Shown: piece after piece, positions 7,746-17,215 of the stretch
How positions within the stretch are numbered: position 1 is the stretch's first letter
Layout: each line of letters starts with the position of its first letter
NCBI GenBank assembly: GCA_003212345.1
Contig: QCPZ01000002.1
Span: 147,173-211,172, forward strand
DNA from: SAR116 cluster bacterium AG-447-A06
GTDB taxonomy: Bacteria > Pseudomonadota > Alphaproteobacteria > Puniceispirillales > Puniceispirillaceae
Length of the DNA: 64,000 nt
Direction of reading: 5' to 3'
Program-made: the position numbers and the translations under genes
Notes under the pieces: generated by a model
Told to the model about the DNA's origin: nothing
The model's input: only the letters and a program-made list of their open reading frames with translations
The model's database searches: none

Positions 7746-8623
7746 ACTGCACCATTTCTTTCATTTGAGAGTATTGCTTCCAACATTGTTTTTTTCTTGT
7801 CTAACTTTTTTACAAATGCGTCTTTTTTTCTTTTACGCCCACCGTCAATTAACACTTTGAGCTTAAATATCAGCTCTTTAATTGTTTCCTTACGTTTAAA
7901 ATCGCTCAGACCCTGATCTTTGAGAAGCTTTTCAAGTGCGATAACTCTAAATCTATCCATACCCCAGTACTTTTTTGACAGCTGTTGGTCGTGGCCACCA
8001 TTTTTTATCAATAAATGCTCGTTTACAAAATGCACATCCTCAAAAGCACAAAAGCGAAGCCAAAAATCATAATCCTCACACGCGGGTAAGTTTTCATCAA
8101 AGAACCCAAAATCGTCAAAAACAGAGCGATCAACTAATGAAGAACTTGGCGAAATACAACATAATTTGAGGCATTGAATAAAAATATCCCCACCACTCTT
8201 TTCGTGCTTGAGACGAGAATTTACCCTTACACCATTTCTCACCCATATTTCGTTTGTGTGACTTAACCTGTATTGTGTTGACTGACTCTCCAGACTTAAG
8301 ATTTGTTTTTCCAATTTTTTTTCTAACCATAAGTCATCAGAATCCAGAAACGCTATGTACCTAAATTTTGAAGCTTTTATTCCTAGATTTCTTGCTGCGC
8401 TTACACCTTTATTTCTCTGAAAAATGTAACGGAGTGAGTTTCTCTCCTCTTTTGAGTCAGAAAAACCAAGTGTCTTTAGAATATCCCAAGTTTTATCACT
8501 TGATCCGTCATCAACAACAATCACTTCATCCGGTTTTTTTGACTGCTGTAATGCAGAGACAACACATTGCTTGATAAAACCCTCGCGGTTAAAAGTTGGT
8601 ATCACAACAGAGACAGTAGACAT
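7742..8623 (-). CDS. glycosyltransferase family 2
   Basis: A GT-A fold glycosyltransferase of about 293 residues. The N-terminus is the GT2 hallmark VSVVIPTFNREGFIKQCV, then VIVVDDGSSDKT, and the metal/nucleotide-sugar binding acidic motif FLDSDDLW; the acceptor-side motif EDYDFWLR is also present. It has no obvious membrane segment, so it probably acts in the cytoplasm. I start it at the ATG at 8623; a TTG eight codons upstream lacks a better ribosome binding site. It is the first gene of the minus-strand operon and overlaps the nucleosidase-like gene by four bases. Acceptor unknown; cell-surface glycan and small-molecule glycosylation are both possible. Confidence 0.85.
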   Translation of the reverse strand: MSTVSVVIPTFNREGFIKQCVVSALQQSKKPDEVIVVDDGSSDKTWDILKTLGFSDSKEERNSLRYIFQRNKGVSAARNLGIKASKFRYIAFLDSDDLWLEKKLEKQILSLESQSTQYRLSHTNEIWVRNGVRVNSRLKHEKSGGDIFIQCLKLCCISPSSSLVDRSVFDDFGFFDENLPACEDYDFWLRFCAFEDVHFVNEHLLIKNGGHDQQLSKKYWGMDRFRVIALEKLLKDQGLSDFKRKETIKELIFKLKVLIDGGRKRKKDAFVKKLDKKKTMLEAILSNERNGAV

Positions 8624-8870
8624 TTTTCCAGACCTTGACTTTACCAAGCTAGCATAAGTTTTTGGGCTTCAGCATGTACACCCATAAGTAAAGCATTAAT
8701 GTGCAAGAATTAAAAACCCAGCAGAATTTCATCGCTTGCGCCACTTCACACAAAAAGGGCAAAGTTTAAGAAGACTGCGCCTGAATTAACTAAAGGATAT
8801 GATATGTTGTTTGGGGGAAGAGTTTACTCAAAGCCCTGAGGAAACCGAATCATCATAGAGGCCAAGACAC

Positions 8871-9683
8871 ATGAAATTTGATACAATCACAATTGATCGC
8901 CAGGATGCGATTTGGTTAGTGACGCTCACTCGGCCAGAGCGACTTAACGCGATGAGCCAAAAAATGCTACTCGAAATGGACTCAGCCTGCGATATGATTG
9001 AGGAGGATACGTCTTGTCGAGTTGTCGTTTTAACGGGTTCGGGTAAGGCTTTCACTCCCGGCTTTGACCTTCAGGATCAGGCCGCAAAGACACCACATGG
9101 GATTGAGGCATGGCGCCCATTACTGAAACGAAACTTTGACAGCGTAATCCGTTTTTGGAATCTGACAAAACCCACCATTGCAGCTGTTAACGGACCAGCA
9201 CTCGCAGGTGGCTGCGAGCTCGCAATGGCTTGCGATATTACGATAGCCGGAAATTCGGCAACATTCGGTGAGCCTGAGGTCAAGTTTGGCGCGGGCATCG
9301 TGATAATGCTTCTACCTTGGATTGTTGGCCCAAAAAAAGCAAAGGAAATTGCTTTTCTTGGAAAAGATCAGTTGAGCGCTCAGGAAGCCTGCGATCTTGG
9401 CATGGTTAATCAAGTGGTCTCTGATGATGAGGTGTTACCAACTGCGCTGGGAATGGCGCGCGCTATGGCAGTAGTAGACCCTATGGTAATGCGGCGTACC
9501 AAGCAACAAATCAACGATACTATGGAAATTGCTGGCATGACTAGAGCACTAGAACGCTCTCTCGAGATTGATTTGGAGCTAGAGGGGGAGGGGAGCATTG
9601 ACAAAAAAGCGTTTCTTGAGGAGCTCCGTAAAGGTGGGCTGCGTGGCGCGCTAGCGTGGCGCGACAGAAGGTTTGGCGGGTGA
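8871..9683 (+). CDS. enoyl-CoA hydratase/isomerase family protein
   Basis: A 270-residue crotonase-fold enzyme. The oxyanion-hole segment GPALAGGCELAMACD and the second active-site segment ATFGEPEVKFGAG are both visible, with glutamates in CELA and GEPEV at the usual catalytic places. It most likely hydrates a 2-enoyl-CoA or catalyses a related crotonase reaction in acid degradation. A GAGG sequence lies just upstream of the ATG. The following acyl-CoA ligase gene overlaps its stop codon (GTGA), so the two form an operon: the ligase would supply the CoA ester. The exact acyl substrate cannot be read from the sequence. Confidence 0.88.
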   Translation: MKFDTITIDRQDAIWLVTLTRPERLNAMSQKMLLEMDSACDMIEEDTSCRVVVLTGSGKAFTPGFDLQDQAAKTPHGIEAWRPLLKRNFDSVIRFWNLTKPTIAAVNGPALAGGCELAMACDITIAGNSATFGEPEVKFGAGIVIMLLPWIVGPKKAKEIAFLGKDQLSAQEACDLGMVNQVVSDDEVLPTALGMARAMAVVDPMVMRRTKQQINDTMEIAGMTRALERSLEIDLELEGEGSIDKKAFLEELRKGGLRGALAWRDRRFGG

Positions 9684-11110
9684 GCAGAGATTTGCCCAAA
9701 ACAACAGATTTCCATACAGCGCTAATGACAGCGACAGGTGGCGGTATTTGGGATGATCTGGGTTGGCTTTGCATGGCCGATATTCAACAGATGGCTGGAG
9801 ACACAAGTAAGGCGCTAAATAAACTTGGATTATGTTCAAGTGAACCAGTGCTTATCCCAGTTGGAGGTCAATCCGAAGACATAGCCGCGATCTTGGCGGT
9901 TATTGAAGCTGGCGGGGTTGCGGTACCGTTCCACCGCAAGGCCCACAGTGACCTTCGAGGTCATCTTGAGTCCGCAACACTTGCAAGGTTTGTTTTGTCG
10001 AAGCCAAATCCCGAAAAACGTAGCCTGCCAGCACCATTAGCAATCTCACAAGCCTTGCCACCAAAGCGTCCGCTACTAGACGGTGCAGCCATGATTACAT
10101 ATACGTCCGGCTCCACGGGCAAACCCAAAGGCGTCGTTCTGTCCCGCAACAGAATATCAGCTAAACTTGTTACTATTTGTGAGGCTATAAAAATGGGCAG
10201 AGATCCCGTTGCTATAGTGCCTTTACAGCTGCAATTTAGCTTTGGTCAATGGGCTACTTTTTTACCGTTGATGATGGGTGGAACAGTTCATATCACAGCG
10301 CGTTTCTCAGCCGATTGGGCAAATCAAATAATTCGTGATCAACCTGTCACTCACTTTGCAGCAGTACCCACGATGCTACGCCTAATGGTGGAAGGCGAGC
10401 GCGATACCACACATATGCGCATTTTAACGGGTGGTGAAGCTGTGAACTCCGAGTTAAGCAGTGCTATCTTTCAACGTTGGCCAAATGCTACTGTCAACGG
10501 AATATACGGGTTGACCGAAACTGGAACATGTGACCTTTTCCGTTTTGACAGAGCAGACCTTCCATCTGATGATGGCCTCGGTTATCCCGCAAAACAGATT
10601 CAAGTTGTGACAGACCCCGTAACTTCGGAATTACTTATCCAAAGCCCATATACCATGCTCGGCTACTTAGATATGCCAGAGTTAACCCGTGAAACCATGC
10701 GCGACGGCTGGATCAGAACTGGTGACATCGCTGAGATCAACAAAGATGGTAGTGTCACTCTTCGCGGCCGAATAAAGGACCTCATAAATAGAGGTGGAAA
10801 CAAGGTAGCACCAATCGAAGTAGAAGCTATTTTTGCAGATCATCCTGCAATCAGCGCTGTGTTGGTAACCGGTGTTCCCGACCCGCAATTCGGTGAGGCC
10901 ATTCATATGTTAGTGGTGCCCAAAAATGCCATAGCTCCGAGTAAACAAACCTTAATCGATTGGGCAAAAAACCGCACCGACCGTTTTAAGTTACCAGACG
11001 TGGTACACTTCGGAGAAAGCCTTCCACTTGGCCCAACCGGGAAAGCAGATCGCACCGCCTTACGTTGCAGAATTCTTGATCAACCAACTGATGAGAAAAC
11101 CCCACCCTGA
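9680..11110 (+). CDS. AMP-forming acyl-CoA synthetase/ligase (ANL superfamily)
   Basis: A roughly 476-residue adenylate-forming ligase that activates a carboxylic acid to its CoA ester using ATP. Key motifs in order: the P-loop-like ITYTSGSTGKPKGVV, the A5 motif YGLTETG, the hinge region GWIRTGDIAEIN with GRIKDLINRGGNKVAP, and the catalytic lysine near the C-terminus (GPTGKADR). I choose GTG at 9680, overlapping the upstream stop as GTGA and preceded by AGAAGG at good spacing; a GTG at 9656 would overlap more deeply. It is shorter than typical acyl-CoA synthetases because the N-terminal domain is trimmed. It pairs with the crotonase. Confidence 0.88.
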   Translation: MSRDLPKTTDFHTALMTATGGGIWDDLGWLCMADIQQMAGDTSKALNKLGLCSSEPVLIPVGGQSEDIAAILAVIEAGGVAVPFHRKAHSDLRGHLESATLARFVLSKPNPEKRSLPAPLAISQALPPKRPLLDGAAMITYTSGSTGKPKGVVLSRNRISAKLVTICEAIKMGRDPVAIVPLQLQFSFGQWATFLPLMMGGTVHITARFSADWANQIIRDQPVTHFAAVPTMLRLMVEGERDTTHMRILTGGEAVNSELSSAIFQRWPNATVNGIYGLTETGTCDLFRFDRADLPSDDGLGYPAKQIQVVTDPVTSELLIQSPYTMLGYLDMPELTRETMRDGWIRTGDIAEINKDGSVTLRGRIKDLINRGGNKVAPIEVEAIFADHPAISAVLVTGVPDPQFGEAIHMLVVPKNAIAPSKQTLIDWAKNRTDRFKLPDVVHFGESLPLGPTGKADRTALRCRILDQPTDEKTPP

Positions 11111-11409
11111 CGATGGCATAAGCTTAATATTGAGCTTTTATTGTTGGCAGAAGTTTGGATCAAGGAACATAGAAGTAACGTAAAGATCAAGCGCGAGGAT
11201 TATTTAAAGGTGAAAATAGACCACAAAATACAAAATATCCCAACCCGTTGAGTTGGTGATTTTTTCTTGATTGCGGTATACACGTTTGCTCAAGACCTTG
11301 TGATTAGTGTTTGAGTTTGAAGTGACATGGAAAGCAAGCTGAACTTGTAAAGCGCCAAATCATATTCGTTGAAATTCAATCTGGTTTAACTAGACTGATG
11401 ACAAGGTAA

Positions 11410-12564
11410 ATGCACCACAATCATTCACGTTTAGAGCAAAAAAATTGGTTCGAGGCATTCATGAACAATCCATTCATTAACCCTAAAAAAAAACCTGACA
11501 CAGAAGATGGGGTATATGATGATTTTGAGCGCGGCCTTGCGAATAGAAATTCTGGCACTTTATTAGAAACTCTGGCGTTAGATATTACCCCGTTGGGTGC
11601 TCATTATCTTTTGACGCATTTTGATACTCCAATCATTGATTCCAATGAACATCAATTACATTTCGAGGGAGCTTTCAAAAATCCCTTTCATCTTGACATG
11701 GAACATATTCGTAGTCTGCCAAGTGTTACAATGCCAGTAACATTAGAATGTTCCGGCAATGGTCGCACCAAGATTTCACCGAGACGGTATTCAATGCCCT
11801 GGGCTTATGAAGCCGTTGGCACATCAGATTGGACAGGAACGCCACTTGCCCCATTAATTGAACGTGCTGTACCCCATTCAGAAGTTATTGAAATCTCGTT
11901 TACCGGTGCTGACTACGGTTATGATGCCGGTGTTGGCCATTACTTCGGGAGGAGTTTAACACTTAATCAAATTAAAAATCTTGAAGTGCTATTGGTTTAC
12001 GACATGAATGGCCAGCCTCTGTTGCCTCAACATGGGGCGCCACTCCGAATAATTGTGCCTGGCTGGTACGGTATGGCCTCCGTGAAGTGGCTTAAAAAGG
12101 TTGAAGCACTGACTGAGCCTTTTTTGGGCTTCCAACAGACCCAAACCTACAGATTCAGACAAAGTGCGGATGATGAAGGTCAGCCCGTTACGTCAATGAG
12201 AGTAAAATCCTTAATGGTTCCGCCGGGGGTTCCTGACTGGATAAGTCGCAACCGGTGTGTTGAACCTGGCAAAATAACTGTAAATGGCCGAGCTTGGTCT
12301 GGAGCTGGAAACAAAATCACTAGGGTTGAATTCGGTTTAGACGGAAATTGGGAGGCGGCTGAAATACTAGATCAAGTTGGAAAGTTTGCTTGGACAGGCT
12401 GGCGATACCAATGGGAGGCGAAACCCGGAGAACATATCTTGCAGTGTAGGGCTTCAGACGAAAGCGGAGAGACCCAGCCAATCACTCCACCTTGGGATTT
12501 TGCTGGTTTTGGCAATAACGCCGTTCAATCTGTCACCGTTTTTGTGAAGGACCATAATTGTTAG
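11410..12564 (+). CDS. sulfite-oxidase-type molybdopterin-dependent oxidoreductase
   Basis: A 384-residue protein with the Mo-cofactor domain of sulfite oxidases followed by the Ig-like dimerisation domain (from about residue 280). The Mo-ligand cysteine lies in VTLECSGNGR, followed by typical MPWAYEAVGTSDWTG and later LPQHGAPLRIIVPGWYG. No heme b5 domain and no Tat or Sec signal are seen at the N-terminus, so it appears cytoplasmic, unlike SorA. A second possible start is the ATG at 11461, which has GAGG upstream. The substrate could be sulfite or another sulfur or N-oxide compound. Its stop codon overlaps that of the convergent downstream gene. A tungstate importer is encoded at 25.7 kb. 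Confidence 0.85.
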   Translation: MHHNHSRLEQKNWFEAFMNNPFINPKKKPDTEDGVYDDFERGLANRNSGTLLETLALDITPLGAHYLLTHFDTPIIDSNEHQLHFEGAFKNPFHLDMEHIRSLPSVTMPVTLECSGNGRTKISPRRYSMPWAYEAVGTSDWTGTPLAPLIERAVPHSEVIEISFTGADYGYDAGVGHYFGRSLTLNQIKNLEVLLVYDMNGQPLLPQHGAPLRIIVPGWYGMASVKWLKKVEALTEPFLGFQQTQTYRFRQSADDEGQPVTSMRVKSLMVPPGVPDWISRNRCVEPGKITVNGRAWSGAGNKITRVEFGLDGNWEAAEILDQVGKFAWTGWRYQWEAKPGEHILQCRASDESGETQPITPPWDFAGFGNNAVQSVTVFVKDHNC

Positions 12565-14753
12565 CCCCTTTGAACATAAATTGGGCTGCTCCAGGCCTGA
12601 TGGCCATCTTCTTGTGTGACACGGATATAAAGGCGCTGTTCAGACTGATGCTCCAGTTTAAAAGATTGTTCACCCGATACCGAACGCACATCCAACACAT
12701 CAGGCAATCGTTCGATATGAAGCCGAATATCCATGCCACCACAATCGACAGTAAACCCGTTTTCTTTGACTTCGGACACGGCTGACGACCAGGACTCAAA
12801 ATTGGTTTGGACATCGATGTTACCAGCCAGCGCCACATCATCAAGCCAGAAATCAACAGATGATGCCCCGCCTGTTGTCACTGTCTTCCAATGTGCTCTA
12901 TTTGCCGAAACCAGCTGAGGCTGTCGGTTTGGATTCCAGAAATTGATAGCGTTTATCCTATCAATTTCGCCATCACTAAAATTTGCGGATACATCCCATT
13001 TCACCAACCGACCTCGCCCCCGATAATGCTGCCCGGCGCAAGTCACCCGAATTCGGTTTAACGGTGCATGCTCATTCCAAGGGCGAATGGTCTGCACCAG
13101 ATCCATTCCATTGAAAATATCTACTCGTTCAACAGGAGCAGTGCCAATAACATTGAATGACAGGTCAAGCTGGTTTTGGTCAGTGTTAACAATGTCACCT
13201 ATTTGAAGGGTTTTATCTCCTAGACTTGCAGTCACATCTAAAAAGATCCGCGCGCCGGTTGTTGCGTAATGGCGCCGCTTGCGGAAGGCATCAAAAAAAC
13301 TGTCTCTATTCAACCTTGGTAAAAGATGGCAAGTCAAACCACCGTATGATCCAAATTGACTGTCCCCAGGATACTCCGCGCCTGGTCTACCCTTGTGGCC
13401 ATCGCTTGATCCAACAATGCCAACCCGGTAACCAGATTCAAAGGCATCACGAAGAATCCATTCAAATGTTCCCCACGAGGAATGCACCTCGACCGACGGT
13501 TCCAATTTGGCATCGTGAGCATATTTGATATCGGCATAACGCCCGCCAACATGCGCAACAACAATTGCATCTTCGGCATGCAACTTTTCTATCAATTCTG
13601 GCGTCGACAACGCATCATTTTCTGGGTTTGTACGATCACTAATTAGGGCACGGCTGGATCGGTAAATGGGTCGACCTTCTGTCCGATACCAAACATTGTG
13701 ATCCCCACCAAGGCCAGTATTGCCTGACCATTCATAACCAGGCAATGTCATGAACCGATTATCCTCGTTGTAATGAGCGGTTAACTCGTTCAAATGCTGC
13801 CAAAAATTATCAGTAATTTGGAAATCATTCCCTTGATGGCCGGCAATATCCAGGAACGCTTTATTTCTCGCAAAATCAAAATATTCCTGCGCAGTGCCAA
13901 CACCAATTGTTTCACCACTTTGGGCGTGCATATCGCTCCAGAAATGGGCCACATCATCAGCACGGATCACCAGCGGGTTTGCCTCGGCAACAACCTGGTC
14001 GCTTTCATTCAAAATAGTTACCTCAAGCAAGCCTGGAGTATCAACCGAAAGGCCTTCAATCACAATACCAAAATCACCAAATCTTAGATCAACCAAATCT
14101 GGCAGTCCTATAACTTGCATATTTGCCTTTATCTTGATGCGGCCCGTCAATCGATCTGACGGATTTCCCCAGCAATCATCACCTTTTATCGATAGGCGAA
14201 ATTTCTCGCCTGGCCGGCGCAATGTTGGCAACACAGCATGCCAATTAACGGGATCACCGGGCACCATTGATATGGTCGGGTTATCCGAGCTTGTCAGAGC
14301 AATAAAATCTTGGGTCGCGAATGGATCAACAGTGATTTGAAAGGTAAATGCTGACTCACAAAATGTTTGCATGAGCCATCCTGGCGAACCCTCGTTTTGA
14401 TTGCCAAAGATAATTTCTATCTGATCGCCTTCACGCAGGAACCGTAAACATCGGATATAGAGGCTTTTGTTCCATGGTCTGATATTACGGCGCACCTCCC
14501 ACGAAGCTTCAAGCAAAGCACCATTTGACGCCTTAACCGTTGTATATCCCGGCGCCGAAGGATTATCAAACTGGATGGCCGACCCATCAAAGTGACCCCG
14601 AAACCCAACACGCAAGCCTCCCTGATCATCAATGCCAAATTTGCCAGCTGTATAAACAAGTTTAAAGCTTTGAAATGTTCCAACTTCAAAACTGCCAGAC
14701 GGGGTTAATTTCGCGGTACCCATCAGATCTTGGCGATAGTCGTTATATGGCAA
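12561..14753 (-). CDS. DUF3604 / PHP-like domain protein, putative metallohydrolase
   Basis: A 730-residue protein whose central part resembles DUF3604/PHP-type metal-dependent phosphoesterase folds: AHFWSDMHAQSGETIGVGTA opens the domain, then DIAGHQGND, LPGYEWSGN, DHNVWY, VAHVGGRYADI and GIVGSSDGHKGRPGA give a series of His/Asp residues spaced like metal ligands. The first 270 residues look like a beta-rich accessory domain and the last 200 like further beta sandwich. No signal peptide is evident. The start is TTG at 14753, which has a strong AGGGAGG five bases upstream; the ATG at 14723 has none. Function is not known; related proteins are common in marine bacteria. Its stop overlaps the convergent sulfite-oxidase gene. 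Confidence 0.75.
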   Translation of the reverse strand: MPYNDYRQDLMGTAKLTPSGSFEVGTFQSFKLVYTAGKFGIDDQGGLRVGFRGHFDGSAIQFDNPSAPGYTTVKASNGALLEASWEVRRNIRPWNKSLYIRCLRFLREGDQIEIIFGNQNEGSPGWLMQTFCESAFTFQITVDPFATQDFIALTSSDNPTISMVPGDPVNWHAVLPTLRRPGEKFRLSIKGDDCWGNPSDRLTGRIKIKANMQVIGLPDLVDLRFGDFGIVIEGLSVDTPGLLEVTILNESDQVVAEANPLVIRADDVAHFWSDMHAQSGETIGVGTAQEYFDFARNKAFLDIAGHQGNDFQITDNFWQHLNELTAHYNEDNRFMTLPGYEWSGNTGLGGDHNVWYRTEGRPIYRSSRALISDRTNPENDALSTPELIEKLHAEDAIVVAHVGGRYADIKYAHDAKLEPSVEVHSSWGTFEWILRDAFESGYRVGIVGSSDGHKGRPGAEYPGDSQFGSYGGLTCHLLPRLNRDSFFDAFRKRRHYATTGARIFLDVTASLGDKTLQIGDIVNTDQNQLDLSFNVIGTAPVERVDIFNGMDLVQTIRPWNEHAPLNRIRVTCAGQHYRGRGRLVKWDVSANFSDGEIDRINAINFWNPNRQPQLVSANRAHWKTVTTGGASSVDFWLDDVALAGNIDVQTNFESWSSAVSEVKENGFTVDCGGMDIRLHIERLPDVLDVRSVSGEQSFKLEHQSEQRLYIRVTQEDGHQAWSSPIYVQRG

Positions 14754-14956
14754 AACAGCCTCCCTGGTAAGATCAACATTGACTGAAATTACGTTCAGCC
14801 AAATTTTTTACTGGGCGAGTTTAGCAATCATCTCACCTAATTGCACTTCGTCGTTGAAGTTGATGAAAATAATTCGTCGGCGTCAATTAATTGAAGCTGT
14901 TGACCATATCGCAAAAGAAGATCAGGTTAGGGCAATCGAGATCTACGGCGGCACAA

Positions 14957-16207
14957 ATGTCACTCCATTTCATATTTTTTCTTGTTGCAAGGGCTGCTGT
15001 CAGCCTCGTCACTGCCATGCTGTCAATTGCGATCGGGTGGCACCTGTATCAAAACAGCGGTGACCCCTTCGATCTTGCGCTCGTGGGTGTAATGCAGGTT
15101 ACCCCTATTTTCCTCTTTTTCTTCGTCACAGGCTGGGCCACCGACAGCTTGCCGCGGAAAACGCTGCTAATTATATGCACCGTCAGCGATGTAATAATTT
15201 TAGCCGGTATTTCCCTCGTTATGCTGAACGGAAGTCTAAACCTTACCTCAATTTTTACGCTGTTGTTTGCGCATGGTACGGCTAAGGCCTTTTACACGCC
15301 TGCCCAACAAGCAATCATCACCAATATTGTGCCAAACCACATGCTTTCTCGCGCCATTGCCCTGAACGCCACAGTTGGCAAAGTCTTTGGAACGGCTGGC
15401 CCGTTATTGGCCGGCGTGTTGATTGCATTTATTGATGTTTACACCTATTTGGTGGCTGCTGGCTTGATGGGAGTCAGTACCATCGCGTACATGTTTTTAC
15501 CAAAATTGAGCGGTTTGAAACCAGAGGGGCGCAGCCTAAAGATGGTTCTTGGTGGTGTTGCATATGTTCGATCAAATTCAATACTACTTGGGGCAATTGC
15601 GCTTGATCTTTTTATTGTGCTGATGGGGTCAGTGGTTACATTGCTGCCAGTTTACGCGGCTGATATTCTGGATGTTGGGCCAGAATCGCTTGGAGTCTTA
15701 CGCGCTATGCCGGCTCTTGGGGCTGTATTTGTTGGGCTTGGACTTGCCGCATTACCACCGATGCGGCGATCTGGGTTCTGCCTTTTTGCCGCACTGGTTG
15801 TCTTTGCAGTCTCAATTCTGGTGTTTGCACTATCAACCACTTACTGGATCAGCCTTGCGGCCTTGTTTGTTTATGGCGCGGCCGATATGGTGAGTGTGAA
15901 TATTCGTATGACACTTATCCAACTGGCCACACCCAATCATCTTCGAGGCCGCGTCAGCGCTGTCAATTCTATTTTTATATCATCATCTAACGAAATGGGC
16001 GACATTCGTGCTGGCAGCGTAGCCTCTATTTTGGGGCCTGTAACAACCGTTGTTATTGGCGGACTGGCGGCGTTTAGCGTAGCAATTGGTGGTTGGTACC
16101 TATTTCCAAAATTGCGCCAGCTAGATCGACTTGCTGATCTGTGTCCAAATTTGATGGATGGCCATACAGAGCCCACCAACATGGAGACTAAAAATGAACA
16201 ACAATAG
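14957..16207 (+). CDS. MFS transporter (EntS/MFS_3-type)
   Basis: A multi-pass inner-membrane protein of about 416 residues with the major facilitator layout of two six-helix halves. The first helix (SLHFIFFLVARAAVSLV), the loop 2-3 motif GWATDSLPRKTLL and the MFS_3-typical RAIALNATVGKVFGTAGP place it near enterobactin-exporter-type drug/siderophore exporters. The start is uncertain: I take the ATG at 14957, which gives a normal short N-terminus, while an upstream TTG at 14891 would add 22 polar residues. It overlaps the following GST gene by 14 bases, so they are co-transcribed. Export of a small molecule is likely; the substrate is unknown. Confidence 0.82.
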   Translation: MSLHFIFFLVARAAVSLVTAMLSIAIGWHLYQNSGDPFDLALVGVMQVTPIFLFFFVTGWATDSLPRKTLLIICTVSDVIILAGISLVMLNGSLNLTSIFTLLFAHGTAKAFYTPAQQAIITNIVPNHMLSRAIALNATVGKVFGTAGPLLAGVLIAFIDVYTYLVAAGLMGVSTIAYMFLPKLSGLKPEGRSLKMVLGGVAYVRSNSILLGAIALDLFIVLMGSVVTLLPVYAADILDVGPESLGVLRAMPALGAVFVGLGLAALPPMRRSGFCLFAALVVFAVSILVFALSTTYWISLAALFVYGAADMVSVNIRMTLIQLATPNHLRGRVSAVNSIFISSSNEMGDIRAGSVASILGPVTTVVIGGLAAFSVAIGGWYLFPKLRQLDRLADLCPNLMDGHTEPTNMETKNEQQ

Positions 16208-17075
16208 TGACTATGAACCACCGAAAGTATGGACTTGGAAATCCAAAAATGGTGGTACGTTTGCCAACATCAACCGACCAATTGCTGGTGCCACCCATGA
16301 CAAACAGCTTCCTGTCGGTAAACACCCCTTTCAACTTTATTCTTTGGCTACACCAAACGGCGTCAAAGTTACGGTTATGTTAGAAGAGTTACTACAGATG
16401 GGTGTTGATGACGCCGAATATGATGCTTGGTTGATTAAGATTCGTGATGGCGACCAATTTAGCAGCGGTTTCGTTAAGGTTAACCCCAATTCGAAAATTC
16501 CGGTGTTAGTGGATCATTCTTTGTCACCACCAATCCGTGTTTTTGAGTCCGGCAATATTCTTTTATACTTGGCCGAAAAATTTGGTGCCTTTTTACCACA
16601 AAATACAGCAGCGCGATCCGAATGCCTCTCATGGCTTTTTTGGCAAATGGGAAGCACTCCATATCTTGGAGGAGGCTTTGGCCATTTTTACGCTTACGCA
16701 CCCTCAAAGATGGAATATCCAATCGATCGCTTCGCTATGGAAACAAAACGCCAACTTGATGTTCTTGATCGTCAACTTGCAAGCAATGATTATATCAGTG
16801 GAGTTGATTACAATATTGCAGATATTGCGATCTGGGCGTGGTATGGGCAACTGGCTCTTGGCCGATTATACAAAGCTGCAGAATTTCTGGATGTAAAATC
16901 CTACGCACATGTTATGCGCTGGGCAAAAAGTATTGATGCGCGTCCCGCTGTGCTACGCGGGCGTATGGTTAACCGAGTATCAGGCACACCTGAAATGCAA
17001 CTTCATGAACGCCATGATGCCAGTGATTTCAAGGCAAATACACAAGATAAAATTGGCAAGCCAGTGAGTAAATAA
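16194..17075 (+). CDS. yghU: YghU-type glutathione S-transferase / disulfide-bond oxidoreductase
   Basis: A roughly 293-residue GST-fold protein matching the YghU/YfcG nu-class family of glutathione-dependent disulfide reductases. The N-terminal segment YEPPKVWTWKSKNGGTFA and INRPIAGATHDKQLPVGKHP is characteristic of YghU, followed by the thioredoxin-like domain (FQLYSLATPNGVKVTVMLEE, NPNSKIPVLVD, then ESGNILLYLAEKFG) and the all-helical C-terminal domain. E. coli YghU is 288 residues. I choose the ATG at 16194; it overlaps the MFS gene end by 14 bases. It reduces disulfides with glutathione and may act in detoxification together with the exporter. Confidence 0.9.
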   Translation: MNNNSDYEPPKVWTWKSKNGGTFANINRPIAGATHDKQLPVGKHPFQLYSLATPNGVKVTVMLEELLQMGVDDAEYDAWLIKIRDGDQFSSGFVKVNPNSKIPVLVDHSLSPPIRVFESGNILLYLAEKFGAFLPQNTAARSECLSWLFWQMGSTPYLGGGFGHFYAYAPSKMEYPIDRFAMETKRQLDVLDRQLASNDYISGVDYNIADIAIWAWYGQLALGRLYKAAEFLDVKSYAHVMRWAKSIDARPAVLRGRMVNRVSGTPEMQLHERHDASDFKANTQDKIGKPVSK

Positions 17076-17109
17076 CAGTGCGTACTTTGCCAGACAATTT
17101 GACTGAAAT

Positions 17110-17140
17110 TTGACAAAAAATGATATTTCCCTCTTAGTGT
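17110..17140 (+). promoter_or_regulatory. possible sigma-70-type promoter before the ureidoglycine aminohydrolase gene
   Basis: A perfect TTGACA (17110-17115) is followed after 19 bases by TAGTGT (17135-17140), about 75 bases upstream of the start codon. The spacer is longer than ideal and the -10 box matches at only three positions. Confidence 0.25.
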
Positions 17141-17215
17141 AGCAGGGATTGTAATGTTAAATTTGCGAGCCTTTTGTCCTTTTGTCACGAAAGACTGAAC
17201 GCAGGAGATTATAAT

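Noticed and set aside
13894..14340. 148-codon plus-strand frame
   Set aside because: Antisense to the DUF3604-type gene and without ribosome binding site or family resemblance.
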